Shown here: in pieces, positions 10,761-23,776 of the stretch
Layout: every line of letters begins with the position of its first letter
Numbering within the stretch: position 1 is the stretch's first letter
Assembly: GCF_011397635.1 (NCBI RefSeq)
Contig: NC_064769.1
Coordinates: forward strand, 13,161,207 to 13,225,206
Length of the DNA: 64,000 nt
Source of the DNA: Epinephelus fuscoguttatus
Taxonomy: Eukaryota > Chordata > Actinopteri > Perciformes > Serranidae
Reading direction: 5' to 3'
Made by a program: the position numbers and the translations under genes
Notes under the pieces: generated by a model
The model's database searches: none
What the model was told of the DNA's origin: nothing
What the model saw: the letters and a program-made list of their open reading frames with translations, nothing else

Positions 10761-13000
10761 TAACAAGCCGTGTTAACCGGCCAGCAGAGCTTCAGACAGG
10801 CTGCTGGCTCACACGGCCTCCAGGTCGTCAGCAAGTCTGGCACCAAGCGAGTTGCCACATTTGGCAGAGATGAGGAGGCTCGGGTCTTAATGATGTTTGT
10901 TTTTCCATTCCTCAGTGCGTGCTGCATCTCATTCTTAAGCCTACAGAGCCTTATTCCATGACTGAGCAACTGCCACTGAGCATAAAATAATACTGAATTT
11001 GTATTAATAATATTTCACTAATTCAATAAAAGCCAAGTTTCAGTGGCTGCGAGACGATGTTCCCACTTAAAAAGATAAACACGAGTATCTATAGCAACAA
11101 ACAGCAGCAAATTAGCTGCGCAATAGTTTCCATACGTCTACCACAGGTGTTCTTGTGGTTAGTTAGGATACCGCTGCTCTGTTATTTTTTTTGTGTACTG
11201 ATATGGACTCCATCCAGTCAGGAACAGGACACCCAGAGTTTTATCTGCCATCTGATTGGTTTTCAGAGTGATCCTTTGCAGGCGTTTGGGTTCTGGATCG
11301 CAGAAAGCCCCACAGACCTCCATGCATGGTCTGCAGCTGCGGTCAGGAGCCCAACAGGCCACATCAGTCCGCTGGAGGACCTGGGCTGAGTCACATCATG
11401 GTGTGGTTGATGAGGTCAGACAGTGAGCGCTGCAGCTGGCTCGGAGATAAAACCAAACCCCAAATGTCTCTGACAACATCTCCGGACTATTTTTATTCGT
11501 GATACCGATATGACCGAATCCTGAGACTCTGACATTCACACTCGTAACTCAGCTTGCCTTCATATGGTTCGTTGGCAGCGAACACTGAAGATTATAGCAT
11601 TGCTGTACCCACAATGACGACATAATGTAGCGTGTTACCAACGAGTAACACACAGCCGACCTGAAACAGTGGTTTCATGCTGCATAACAAGACAGTAAGG
11701 GCTATTTGTGCTCTCAGCGGAGGTCTGACAATCTTTCAAAAGAGCAGAAAAAGAAAATAAGACAAACTGGTCAGAAGCAAGAATGATTAAAGGTGCTTAA
11801 TAGGAAGCATGTGGCACATTAACAGCTAAACAAAGGAAGATGTTTTGCTGAAGTCAAAGGAAGAAGACAGGAGAAACATGCATGACCTAAAAATATTTTT
11901 TTAATTGTACATATTTTCATCAAATCCGCCCGCAGAGGAAATTCATCCTCCTGTGTTTTGCATTACGTGTGTCCTCTTTCTTACCCCATTCATGTTCTTT
12001 CATATAAACATTTGCCTTAACTTATTATATACACATTTGGTTTGTGTTATTCTTCCTCTGGTACATTATTGTAGGATCATTTATCCAAGTCTTTGGAAGT
12101 ATTTGTCAGTGGTATGCTTTGTAGAAAAGTTTGCAAGATTAAGTGCCCATGGACTATATGTAGTAGTTTTACTCATTTTCACTTCAGGCTTTGTGCCTTT
12201 TCTTATTCATATTGATTCTGTACCAACAGGTTTTAACTCCCAAATTGTCAAATACAGAAGCTTGGCCAGTGGTCTTGCGCTTCAAACTATGATGCTTTAA
12301 GCAACCTCTCTAGCTTAAGTTTTGGACAAACAAGGATGCCATGTCAGTTTCAGCTTGTTACATGCCACAGCCTCCTTTCAACACAAACTTTCTCAGGAAA
12401 CAGGTCTCAGCAAGTGTAAGGTTTAGAAAAAACATCACTTTAACTTCCCTTACACAAGTTAATGAATGATGTATGAGATATTTGTTACACGTATGTCACG
12501 TGACGTTAACTGTGTTACGTGTTAAAAACTAGAGATCATGTTGTGGTGAGATCACTTGAGCTGCGATACAGCGATTGGCGTCTTAAAACAAATGTGATAT
12601 CATTGCCCTCTCATAAGGTGAGGGCGCAATGGCCCCTACTCTTCTCTCTGTCCTCCACTTCTGACACCCTTGCTCAGACCACACCCGCTTTCAAACTTGG
12701 TCTTCATTTTGACCTCAGCTAAACATCTGTTAAGTGTCCTGAACGCATCTTGCATGGTTGCAACACATGGTTGCGTCTGTACACAGACAGACTCATAGTC
12801 ATATTAACATCTGGCAAAATATTCAAACAGCTCCTGTGTTAGTTCCTGCAACCAAAGGGGCCACTACTATCACATTTTATCATTATGACACACAGTCAGA
12901 CACACACACACACTGACACTCTTGTATTAATTCATTATCCTATCCCAGCTGACATTGGGTGGGGTACACCCTGGACAGGTAGCCAGACTATCGCAAGGAA
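10761..13000. other. Intergenic, no gene seen
   Basis: Short open frames on both strands lack splice-supported homology. One 131-codon frame (11905-12300) is hydrophobic but AT-driven and unrecognised. No RNA gene or clear repeat family was identified. Confidence 0.5.
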
Positions 13001-13055
13001 AGGAAAGGAAAGGAAAGGAAAGGAAAGGAAAAGAAATGAAAGAAAAGGAAGGGAA
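12995..13055 (+). repeat. (GGAAA)n microsatellite
   Basis: About ten near-perfect aaggaaaggaaaggaaagg units, then decayed purine sequence. It is just downstream of the words 'catcctatcccagctgacattgggtggggtacaccctggacagg', which read like a known dispersed fish repeat tail. Confidence 0.9.
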
Positions 13056-13508
13056 GCCTGAGAACACCCTCAATGATATGGAGGGAACATGCAAACTCCA
13101 AACCTAAGGGCCTCAGACAGCTGGCAAACTCAAACTAGGCAATGGCGCTAACAACTACACCACCGTGCTATCCACACAGAGACTCAAAAAGTGAAAACAA
13201 TACCAGCTGTCACAATGTTATTACAGCTGGTAAAAACTCTAAGTTGACTTTTGGTTTAAAATGGGACACAAACAGCAGCCTCTTTAGTGAAAGTCCTGTT
13301 TGTTTGACCCATCCATCACCCATTCCTTCCACCCTACTTTGACTTTCTCGCTCTTTATACTATGTCATTGCCGCAGATGGGTTTGCATTGGCGTTGTGGT
13401 GGAGATACACTGTATACACTCCACAGACATTTGCGAAGTCAATGGATCCTATTCATTTTCTGTGGTGAGCAAGACATCCTATCACGTGTTACATTATGGA
13501 TACATCAT

Positions 13509-14004
13509 AACAAGTTGACTGACCATTCACCGTATCGATATTAGCATAATTATGACTCGACCTCAACTTTATGCAAATGAGGTTGTTCCATCACAACTCA
13601 AACAGTCAAACTAGGCAGCGCTGATCAAATATGAATCAAGATTTTGTTATTGCATTGCCTATTTCTTGCATGAAATGTTTTCTGAAACATATTTCAGTGT
13701 ACTGTTTAGCTGTTTAATGAGAAAGTTTGTGACCTGGCAGCCATCTTGAAGGCTCGACTGTTGTCAAGATGGCAGCCAGGTCACAAACTTTCTCATTAAA
13801 CAGGTAAACTGTACACTGAAATATGTTTCGGAAAGCATTTATGGTGAGAAATAGTCAACACAGTAACAGAATCTTGATTCATATTTGATCAGCACTACCT
13901 AGTTTTACAGTTTGAGCTGTGATGGGCCAACCTCATTAGCATAAAGTTGTTGTTGAATCATAATTATGCCAATTCAGATACAGTGACTGGTCAGTCAACT
14001 TGCC
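13509..14004. repeat. 496-bp fold-back inverted repeat
   Basis: Left arm begins caagttgactgacc (13511) and the right arm ends ggtcagtcaacttg (about 14002). Arms of roughly 240 bp are complementary along most of their length. They meet at ccatcttga / tcaagatgg with a loop of about 14 bases (near 13757). Matching blocks include tttgatcag / ctgatcaaa and cctcatt / aatgagg. It has no open frame. It could be a fold-back MITE. Confidence 0.85.
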
Positions 14005-15939
14005 TTAAAAAAGGAAAGGAGACAAAATGAGGGAATGACAAAAAAAAAAGAAGAAAAAAAAAGGTAACAGTCGAGCCAAAACCAAGCACTTCCAACCGGC
14101 TGGAGCAAGTCCGTCTGTTTGGGGTTTAGGCACATCTTTCCATTTGTCTGCCAGATTTGGTGTTTCTCCACCATTAGTTGAAAGTCACCATGTCTCAGAC
14201 TGAGGCTAAAATGGTGCCTTGTGCGTCAGTATCACGTGCTGAGGGCCACTAGCCAAGCAGCTGTATTTGCCGCCCATGTGATGAGAACAGGTTGTCTGTA
14301 CAATTTAATTCTATTGGTATACATAAATATACAAAATATTACTAAAAAAGTACACATAAATACATCATTTGTCTCTTAAATGACATTTTCTGGCATAATT
14401 GAGAAAGATTTAAGGATGTTGAATGTGTGGGGGAAGAAGGTTTTATGTCATGGTATTAAAGAAAATCATTATATTAACCACATAAAGGATCCTCATCACA
14501 AGAAGTTCTTTCATAAAACGTCTTACATCAGTGCCCTCATGTTTAAGGAATGGACACAGACATTTACAACACAGCAAACCACAGCTGGAGGTGACCATAA
14601 GTCTCCTTGCGCCGGCGCTGAGTGCTTAACTGCTCATTACACTGTGGGACGCAATTTCTTACAAGCTCTGCACTGTCTTACCTGATGAAGTTACATAACA
14701 GCAGCCAGTCAGCAAGTCAGAGAGGTCTGATCCGACACCTCATTAAATCTGCAGCATCTATCAAAACCTCCACCCTGTCTGGTGGAGGGGACTCACTCCA
14801 AACCCAAAATTACAGCATTAAATTGCCTGAATTTTTTGGTATTAGACAGACTGTGACTCTGAACTCAAGGCAGAGGCTTAATAAATGGACCCACATCCTG
14901 CAGCATATTTAGACTGCAAACTCTTGAGCCAAATTGGTATGTCATGGTGGATAAAGCTGTTGAGTTTCCTGGAATCGTCTAACACAGCATAGAGGGCATG
15001 AATACAAATTATACATCAAATGTTATAGATCCAAAATTAATCAGAAAATTTATTCCGAGCCAATACGGAATGGTAAATCTTTAGAAATGAGGCAGTGCTC
15101 ATTACAATTGTAGATTTATGTAGTCTTTGGCCTTGAGGTATTCAAACCAAATTGATGCAAACATATTAGTTTGAGCTGAATATGAGTTTGACTATTAGTC
15201 TGGTTTGTGTATGAAAAAAACAGCCTTTTTCCTTAGAAAACCAACTTTGGAAAAATACAGGAAACGAATGAAACCATTGATATATTTTTACAATTCCATT
15301 TACCTGACCGTATCGGCCGCCTTCACATCTCTCTGTAAAATCACTCAAAATGATGTAGACACTGTAACATAAACCTCAACGCCCCTCTTGGAAAAACATG
15401 GCTATTACGCGAGAAGATTGATGATAGGTGCACAAAGGTATTCTCAGAATAGCCTCAGTGCAATGGGGGGAACGTATCGTTTCAAAAACAACAATGTGGT
15501 TTCAGTGTCTCACCACATTTCTCAGTGTTATGTGGGGGTACGTAATGAAGGCCCCCACAAATCCGCCGGTTGAAGTTGCGGTTGATTGTTTTGCCATGTG
15601 TAAACTGTGAGTTCACTCTCAGAACATCTCAGAATATCCAGCTGCTCCTTCAGTCACTCTCACCGGCTGGATGCATTCACACTCACTCCATCTCATGCAT
15701 GTCTCACCTACACCTACACACCTCATACTGTAGTTGGAGACTGCTGTAAATCATCACTCTAGATACTTGACACCGAGTCAGCCACGCAGCTCTGTAAATC
15801 TCTCCTCTCTTTGTTTTTCACACCAACGCCTCCAATGCTACCTTTTCCTATTTTTCTGATCTGTCTTTCCTTTTACTTTTTTAGCCACACTAGCAGAATG
15901 GCTCTAGGGAAGGCAACGTCACATCACCACTTGGATCCA

Positions 15940-16275
15940 GACTGAAATATCTCAACAGCTATTAGCTGGATTGTCATTCATGTTCCCAAGAGGTTGAATC
16001 CTAATAACTTTAGTGATCCCCTGACTTTTCCTCTTGTGTAAGAAGGAGGATTTATGTGACAGGTCTTGACAAGTTTTGGATGGACTTCAACAAAATTTGG
16101 TAGAGACATTCATGTTTCCCTCAGGATGAATAGAAATAACTTTGGTAATCCCATATTTTTCAAATTCTTCCAATACTTTGGTTTATGACTTAATACCTAC
16201 AAATCTAATAAGATTCCTCTAAGCCTCACATTGTGTTTAATGCTACAGCAAATTTTAGCCTGCTAAAACAAAGAG
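15940..16275 (+). repeat. Dispersed fish repeat H, copy in plus orientation
   Basis: Contains caacagctattagctggatt, ggtagagacattcatgtttc and ccaatactttggtttatgac, words of a very abundant fish repeat. Other pieces are at 17295-17400 and 39690-39850, with a reverse copy at 37840-38080. Confidence 0.6.
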
Positions 16276-16443
16276 GTATGCAGTGTTTTGTATGAACACG
16301 CTTATGTTTTTGGTGAACCATGAACTGAACAGATCTGTTTACAGTTAATGAACCTGAACATGATCATTGTTCATTCTCGTGACAGTTAGAAACATCACAC
16401 ACTGTGTTTCCTGAGGATTTATGGCACCCGGCATGCTGGTGTT

Positions 16444-16775
16444 GTGACAAAGATTGTCTCCCTGTCAGTATGTGTTTTCCTTTACCTGAACACAGTGGGA
16501 GGCGCTATACACTTTTACAGAAGGGAAACATTATTTGACGGGGGAACAGACTTCGACAACACTGGCATAGCTAGCGCAACTGGCAGTTCAGAAAAAGCAG
16601 GTACTGGTGCTGCAGAAACCAGTCCATATGAATAATTTAAGGAGTTTTATGAACAAATTAGCACAGATTTGTCACATTTTTATGCAAATTGTGTCTGCCG
16701 CATCTAAAAAATAAACAAGTCAGCCACATCACTGACAAATTTGAAAGGACACATCAAGTTGAGAAGGCTTTTCTC
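16444..16775 (+). pseudogene. Broken hAT/ZBED-like fragment with BED-finger remnant
   Basis: One frame runs from 16444 through two stops (16633 and about 16705) and still reads FYANCVCRI, stop, KINKSATSLTNLKGHIKLRR. This resembles a BED zinc finger (CxxC, then TSNLxxHIKxxH) as found at the N terminus of hAT transposases and ZBED proteins. The in-frame stops and absence of any transposase core downstream make it a decayed relic. Recognition rests on a short motif only. Confidence 0.35.
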
Positions 16776-16837
16776 ATGGACTGTTAATATATTTTTCTAT
16801 GAAAGATAATGAACCAAAATTAGCACATATCCTACAT

Positions 16838-17095
16838 AAGCCTGAGCCAGTAATTTGCACATAATCCACATTTTTGGGAGGGCTGCAATCACGTGACTAA
16901 TGTACTGAAGGGAGTAAAGAATAAATAAGGCATCAGTCCAGTAAGGAGGCAGTTTGGGGTGATGGATGAGTCACAAAATACAGGACTTCCACCTGGACAC
17001 TGGTGTTCGGAGCTACACCACAATGTAATGTAATTTGTGGGGCACTAAATTGTAGGATATCATAAGAACTGTTGTATGTGGATATGCTGAGTTGA
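16838..17095. repeat. Dispersed repeat I, second copy
   Basis: gccagtaatttgcacataat ... acaggacttccacctgg aligns with 4078-4300. Confidence 0.5.
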
Positions 17096-19415
17096 AGCAT
17101 TCAACCAGTCTGGGCAAATATCTGGGAGTGAATGATAATCACAGGGTTTTATTTCATTTAGAACAAAAAAATGGAAGACATGAATGTAAAGAAGTTCATT
17201 TCATAGGACTGTGAATTTGTTCAGAATTCAAATTGTGAACTATAAACATGACCTTGTTTATTTCAATCTGTGTGAACTGAACTTTGAGCTAGCTGAGCAT
17301 ACACAACACTGCTGACATTAGCTTTTAGCTGAAAGCACTGCTGTGCTCAAGTACTGCCTTAAAAAAATAACTAGCATGGCTGTGGAGTCTTGGGGTCATG
17401 GTCGAAAAGACCTGATTTGTATTAGGTGTTGTGCGACCACATTGGAAATCAAATGTGTTTATAGTTGTTCTTGAAGGTGAATAGCTGTCTGCCAGTAAGC
17501 TGTGTCAAGAATGATAAAAGTCAGTTAGAAAGAGAAGTTCAAAGCCAGGTGGCCAGTTACGTATGAAGTGGGTGTGAATGACGGATTTTCTCGGAAAGTT
17601 TGCAGACATTGTCTGACACAGTTCCCCAAATTCTAATGTTGGAGAGGTGTGAGTTTCCAAAGCTGGTCGACCATCCGACAACCAGTTCTGATGAAGCATA
17701 CTGGCAGCTTTAGCCTTGTTTCCTCTCCTCCTCCTCCTCCTCTTCCTCCTCCCCTATCATAAACCTACGTACTCTTCAAAAATACTGAATGTCCCATTTT
17801 ACTCAGCTTAACAACAACAGGGATTCTACATAGAAAAACATGTATCAAACAATTGCTTCAGGATGTGAGGACAAAACACACCTACGCCATATTGAGCTGC
17901 TTGTTTACACAGCGCGAACAGCGCTGCATTGTGCTCCATTGAGTCCTATTCCAGGTGCTCTCATTAATCCTTCATAGTTCTGGCACGTTGAGACCAAGCG
18001 TGTCTGGACTAGAAAGGTCAGCCATACGGTGGGAAACGACACATAGTGGGAGAGCACACTGGGTCATTTGTTTAGTCACAGTCAAATTACTGCAGTGTTC
18101 TCAAGAGTGACAGAGACTATGAAAAATGCAAAAATCTCTGTCTGAAAATGTTTCCGGCAGGGCATTCATTGTGCATATTGAATGTCAAATCCCATCTGAA
18201 GAGACGCACTGATCTCCTCCCACAAACATTAATTCTGTATTCATCAAAGTAAACAGGAACTATTAGGGATGAATGTATTTATTGTGCATGAGTGCTACTA
18301 TTTAAGAACAAAAAAGTTTTTTACTCGTGTAGGAGTGTGCTGGGTTGGTAAGCGTTATTATGTGTCTGATATTTGAGTGGGAGTACCACATTTTGTTATG
18401 TGGAATTATAACCTACTATTCCTCATAATGAATGGTTCACAAGGGGGAAGTGGGCCACATGCACATATGGTAAAGTGAAGTTACTTAAGATGAAGGCTCA
18501 AATTAGTGACCTTGTTTGAATGTTAAGGCGCGGACGCCATGCCAATTTAACTGAATTTCTTTGTTACATCCAAACTCTTTGAAACTGTACTCTCTATTTC
18601 CTGTCTAGCAGTATAGGAGCAGGAAGATAATGTATTTCCCAGAGAGACAGATGTCCGATCCCTAAAGTGGAGTTCAGGAAATGAACAGATTTATTCCACA
18701 TTTTGTCTCGGTCTCAGTGTCCTCTACCTTGAACAGTTACAAGTTCTTTCGTAACACCAAATGCTCAGATTCCTGCTGACTACCCTATTGCATATGTATC
18801 CCGAAAGTCTGCTATTTGTTTGCTCGGAAAGATCACATGTGGCATTTAAGGCTTGTTCACCGTAGTAATTGTCCCCATTTTTCAGGGAAGATATTACAGG
18901 GTCAACGGATCTTAACACAGTCCCCTGCTATGAAGAAGTCACTAAGGTTCACAGCAACAGGGGATATAACTGTGTGAGAACATGGTGATTTACAACAGCC
19001 TGTGCCACCTGTGACTGTCTGTTTGCCCCAGGCTGAGGATTTTGGGGGGGTTGAGTGAGGGACAATCCACCAGCTAAAACTCATAGCTTAAAGGGTAACT
19101 TTGGTATTTTTCAACCTGAATCCTATTTCCCCATGTTTTTGTGTCTCAGTGACAAATGGAGACAACAATTACCTAGTATTGAACGAGACCGCTGTGAAAC
19201 AGGCTGCAATGCTGGCTCTATGAATGCTTAAATTATTGTTTACTGAAACAGAGTCCGGTGGGTATGGTGATGGTGATTTTGGGGCTGTTTCTGGTTGAAC
19301 AAAAAGGACCTTACTCTTTAACAAAAAGGTCTAGGGATCCAATCCATAATGTTGTCAGAAACATATAATAACAATCCGAAGTGATTTTTTTTGGTGTATT
19401 TTAGTCAACAAACAC
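17096..19415. other. Intergenic, no gene seen
   Basis: Only short frames without homology or splice context. A CTC/CTT-rich tract is at 17720-17755. A piece of repeat H is at 17295-17400. Confidence 0.5.
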
Positions 19416-19419
19416 TGTG

Positions 19420-19780
19420 GTGTTCACACCAGGCTTGAATAAAACATTTGCATGAGTGCATTACGTGTAAAGTTTATGTAATGACGTGACTAGACACGAA
19501 TTCCCGCTGGGTATTGCGATGGACATGACATAAATGACTCGAAATACACAAATTAAGCAGCACGAATGAAGCAAGTAGCACGATTTCACTTCCTACACGC
19601 ATTGAAATGTATGACGCCGAGGATGTAGCGGCGGAAGTTCATTCACCCATAAAGCAATTTCACGTGTGTAGGCCGTGAGTTATTCACACGTATGAAGCAA
19701 GTCAACAGAAAATATTCTAGCGTCCAAACTCACGTGAGTAACACAACGTGGACATTCACACCGCATTTGGTGTGAACACA
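19420..19780. mobile_element. Short element with TGTTCACACC terminal inverted repeats
   Basis: Begins gtgttcacaccaggcttgaa and ends cgcatttggtgtgaaca. The termini are inverted copies (tgttcacacca / tggtgtgaaca). About 360 bp with no coding frame, consistent with a MITE. No clear target duplication could be fixed by eye. Confidence 0.55.
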
Positions 19781-20039
19781 ATATAATGTCTACAGTTCTT
19801 TGTTTACAGCTACCATGGTTACAGGTGGTGTTTGGAGATAAAGAAACATGACCTTACCTTCTGAGTGGTGGCTTCTGTGTTTTCATCAATGGACAACATC
19901 CGGGACTGAAAAATGAGGCCAATGTTGAAGTGCCAAAAACTGCAGTTCCTTGAATGACCACTTGAGACTGGCTTCAAATGTGAGTCAATGTTAAAATGCC
20001 AAACTTAACAGCAGAAATAACCACTTTTACAGCCAGTAT

Positions 20040-20590
20040 AATCCACATCTCATTTATCCAGTTGTATGCTCAGTACTTCCCAAACAGACAGACCTTTACT
20101 CTCTCCTCTCTTCAAAGCCAGACTCCATTGACAAAAACAATAATTTTACCTTGCTGAACACAGGAGCTGCTGCTCTACCACTGCCTCAGTCACTAGCTGT
20201 TTGTGTTACTGCTTGACTTTGCTGAATTCAAACTAACACATTACATTGACTAAGTCACACAAACAAAACAACTGATTGTGGCAGCTCTACACCAGCAGGT
20301 CCCATGTTCAGTGAGTTAAAATGACTGTTTTTGTCAGTGGAGTCTGGCTTTGAAGAGAGCATAGATAAGTTTCACTTCTTGGTACAGTTCATTGTGGGAA
20401 AGTTCTGTCTGTTTGGGAAGTATTGAGACAAAAGTGGCTAAATAAGACTTGGATTATACTGCATGAGTTGTGAGAGTTTGTAAATGGATATTTGATATAG
20501 CTTTGCTGTTGTTAAATGCGGACCCCTTTTACAGCAATTCATCAAGAAATTTCTCCGCTTTTGGATTGATACAAAAACTTTTATAGCTAA
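20040..20590. repeat. Family D fold-back element, partial copy 2
   Basis: Contains gcaca-less centre words shared with 23953-24829: agccagactccattgacaaa and its mirror tttgtcagtggagtctggct, cacaggagctgctgctctac, and gcggacccc at the right. The outer ends are eroded. Confidence 0.6.
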
Positions 20591-20699
20591 TTTCTACATG
20601 CACGTATTAATCATATATTCATATATCTCACCTGGTTACGTTTTTTAAGGTGTAAAGTTACACATATTTTGGCGTGTGGGAGGGCTGCCTTGAGTGAGC

Positions 20700-20890
20700 A
20701 TTAAGCATCTCTACAGTCTATGGGTCAGATACCCCTCATGTTTTTTCACAGCTCCAAGTTCTTGTTCAAATATGGTCACTTCTGACTCTAAAAAAACAAG
20801 ATAGCGATGGCTGAAATGCCAAACACGATGCTAAAAACCAATGGATGACGTCACCACATAACTATGTCCATTACTTTATATGCAGCATTA
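20700..20890 (+). repeat. Dispersed repeat E, copy 1
   Basis: tatggtcacttctgactcta, then aaatgccaaacacgatg and ccaatggatgacgtcacc. It matches 58290-58490 in the same orientation and 37355-37530 in reverse. Confidence 0.65.
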
Positions 20891-20924
20891 GCATTATTTA
20901 AGCTAACACTCTTGGCACCGACAT

Positions 20925-21735
20925 TTAAGGAGCAGTGTGTAGGATTCAGTGGCATCTAGCGGTGAGGTTGCAGATACTGAATACCCCTATCCTCACCCCT
21001 CCCTTTCTAATTGTGTAGGAGAACCTACAGTGGCCTTCAGGTACTGCCACTTCAATGTAAAAATGCGAAAGACTTTCTCTATAGCCACCGTTTTGTTTGT
21101 CCATTCTGGGCTACTGTATAAACATGGTGGACACTGTGGACAAGGACCTGCTCCTAATGTAGATATAAATAGGTCATTCTGAGCTCATGAAAACACAACA
21201 ATTCTTAATTTCAGGTGTACACTAATGAAAGTGCATTTCTGCCAGTAGGTGCCCCTAAATCAGGGGTAGGCAACCTGTGCTCCGGAGCCACATGTGGCTC
21301 TTTAGCCCCAGTCCAGTGGCTCCTTGAGCCTTTGAGAAAAGAAGTCTATGGAAGTTCATTCTATGAATCCAAATGTTGCTGAACCTTGATAGCAGTGGCT
21401 GGTTAGCTATGGATGCCAAATCCAAAAAAGTAAATTGAATAAAATAGAGAATGTAGTAGTGCGTGGACAGATTTGTTTGCTCTCACTGCCAGCTCTGCAA
21501 AATTTAAGTACCAGATAATTATTAATAGTGCCTTGCACAGTGTCCACCTTGTGGTAAAACATATTAACAAATGCTTATTTAGACCATAAGTATACGCTAA
21601 TTTAGACTTACTAGGCTATTTACCTTGATTACAAGGCTCCACACAGATTTTTTCAAATTATTTTTGGTCAAAAATGGCTCTTTTAATGGCAAAGGTTGCA
21701 GACCCATGCCCTAAATCCTACACACCACTGCTTTT
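20925..21735 (+). mobile_element. Family A MITE copy 1, interrupted by a hAT element
   Basis: Starts TTAAGGAGCAGTGTGTAGGATT and ends aatcctacacaccactgctttt, an inverted terminal repeat. Internal words gtagatataaataggtcatt and tgaaaacacaacaattctta recur at 27754-28415 and, reversed, at 32718-33217. The right part is split by the insertion at 21261-21708. Confidence 0.75.
21261..21708. mobile_element. Non-autonomous hAT element with exact 8-bp target duplication
   Basis: 448 bp starting CAGGGGTAGGCAACC and ending GGTTGCAGACCCATG (inverted termini). It is flanked on both sides by the identical octamer CCCTAAAT (21253-21260 and 21709-21716). Eight-base duplications and CAGGGGT ends are hallmarks of hAT transposons. 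The words cacatgtggctctttagcc and aaaatggctctttta are typical of this fish family. It has no transposase. Confidence 0.88.
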
Positions 21736-23400
21736 AGTTACTAAAATGCAAGATGCTGCATATGCCAAGCAGCCTAATCCACTTTTTGGGTGGTTGTGTT
21801 TCATCATAGTTTTTCTTTTAAAAGGTATGTGTTGTTTAGTGTTTGTTGTGAAAAAAGGTCACCCAGGAATATTTTTCGTCATAGCTATTGTTAAAGAAAT
21901 TCAAATGTATAACGGACTAAATGGGTAATAACATGGTTTTTTTTGTGTGTATGGGAATGTTGAAAATGTTAATGTTACCAATTGGAAAACTGTCCAAAAC
22001 TATGAAAGACAGACGTCGTAATACAGTGCAATTAACTATTTTACTGGAACTTTATTTTCAACATTGCAAGACGTAATGAGATTAATGGCAGTCGAGGATG
22101 ACGAATGGGCAATTCCTAAGCACATATAAATATTTCGCCCACCGACACAGTACTTCCTGTTGCTCCTTGTTGTGTAAAAGTGTTGCCAAAACATGTACTA
22201 GTAACTAGGCATAGTTTGCATGTGGGTGTGTAACGTGTGAATGGAAACCAGGTGCTTTTGTGCTCTGCCAACGCAGGCTTGTTGTTGCATCGTCAGCTTG
22301 GTGTGTCTAGAAGTAGCTTAACGAGCTCAGCAGGACCTCTCACATCAAACACTCCGCTAATGGCTGATAAACTCGTTGGGTTTGGTCGAGCCGGACAACA
22401 AATGGGTGCGTTTACGTTCAAGGCAGCATGGCAAATAACCAGTGTGTTTCTCAGACCATCCGTTCTAGATCCAGGCCAGCTATTTTCATGAGATGTTAAG
22501 AGGAAACAGCTTTCTGGTTTATGGGAAAGCAATAAAATGTCAAATCCTTGACTGGTCAAAGCAGGAGCTTGTTAAAAAAAAAGAGAAAGAAAATCCTTAC
22601 GTGAGGTAAGGAATGACAAAGGCAGATGGAAAGAGACAGGCTGGTGTGATGTCATAACATTTCTGCAAGAGGAAGAGACATCGCTGGTAGAGATCAGGTA
22701 TAAAAAAAGAATAGTGAAACAGACATCAAAGAGCTTATCAGGAGGAATCAACAGAGTGATTTTCAGTGATTTACCCCATATGGGAAAGGACATAAATTTT
22801 AAACAGATGTTGTGGTTCATTTGCAGGTTGTCAACAACACAGTCAAAGTTTTTCCTCTAAGTTGTCTGTGTGATACAAATAATCTCCAGACAAAAAAATA
22901 AAAATACATTGTCTACACACAGTATTAATCACTGGTCCAGGCTTAATTAAGCAAACCTTGGTGCTTTGCCGGCTTCACTTTCCCTGTATTTATTAAACCA
23001 GACGAACATGTGTTCGACAAACACTGCCAAGATGAGACTGGAGGAAAAGAATAAAAGACCCAAGAGGCACATTAAGGTTTTGAGGAGTGAAGTTTAATGG
23101 GATCATGATTGTCTTTGTCGGACGTCAAATATTTAATTGGTTTACGGGACAAAAAGCACAACCAGAGCCACTTCTACATTCACTCAGCCAACTAAAACTC
23201 TCTACATTGGATACACCATCAGAGCAGAAAAAAACCCAAGAACCACTTTCAGCAGCTCAGTGTTACAGAGGGTCATTACTTTTGACAAATGACAGACATT
23301 TTGCTTTTTCAAAGGTTGGGCGAAAGGCTACAACATATTATCTTTCTCATTTCATCCGAACACACTGTTCCCAAATAACCATTTTCATCTCCTCCTATCA
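21736..23400. other. Intergenic, downstream of the BNIP-family gene, no gene seen
   Basis: Open frames here (for example 22237-22491) overlap frames on the other strand and show no recognisable family. An AT-rich segment lies at 21930-22110. Confidence 0.45.
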
Positions 23401-23406
23401 AAGGGA

Positions 23407-23412
23407 TTTATT
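23407..23412 (-). terminator. Candidate polyadenylation signal AATAAA of the BNIP-family gene
   Basis: First canonical AATAAA on the minus strand after the stop codon. It would give a 3' UTR of about 370 nt. A weaker AATAAG-type word lies nearer the stop (about 23732). Confidence 0.35.
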
Positions 23413-23776
23413 GTTCTAGCTGGGTAAAACTCTCTTTCGCTCCTTTCTCTTGTATCTGGGCAATCTCTCCTCTCTGATTATGCTTTAGCTGGTTGAGATC
23501 AGTGTTACTCTCCGGGGGAGTAAAAGTGACCTCAGTCTGACTCATTGGTCGGCATCCGTCCGCTCTCAAGGCCCTACGACATGCGCAGACTGACAGAGAG
23601 ACAGACTGGCAGAGTGCTGCTGGGTAGACAGATGAACAGAGAGACAGAGGTACAGACAGGCAGGGTCCTAAGGTTGCCCAATGACGAAGGAGAAGGAAGG
23701 AGGCAAATTAGTGCAGTAACAGTCTGACCTTATTGGACAGACTGTTAGCGAATGGGGCACTGGGCTACGGCCGACG

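Noticed and set aside
11905..12300. 131-codon hydrophobic frame resembling a membrane protein
   Set aside because: Hydrophobicity follows from T-rich sequence; no receptor motifs or splice context. A translated search could overturn this.
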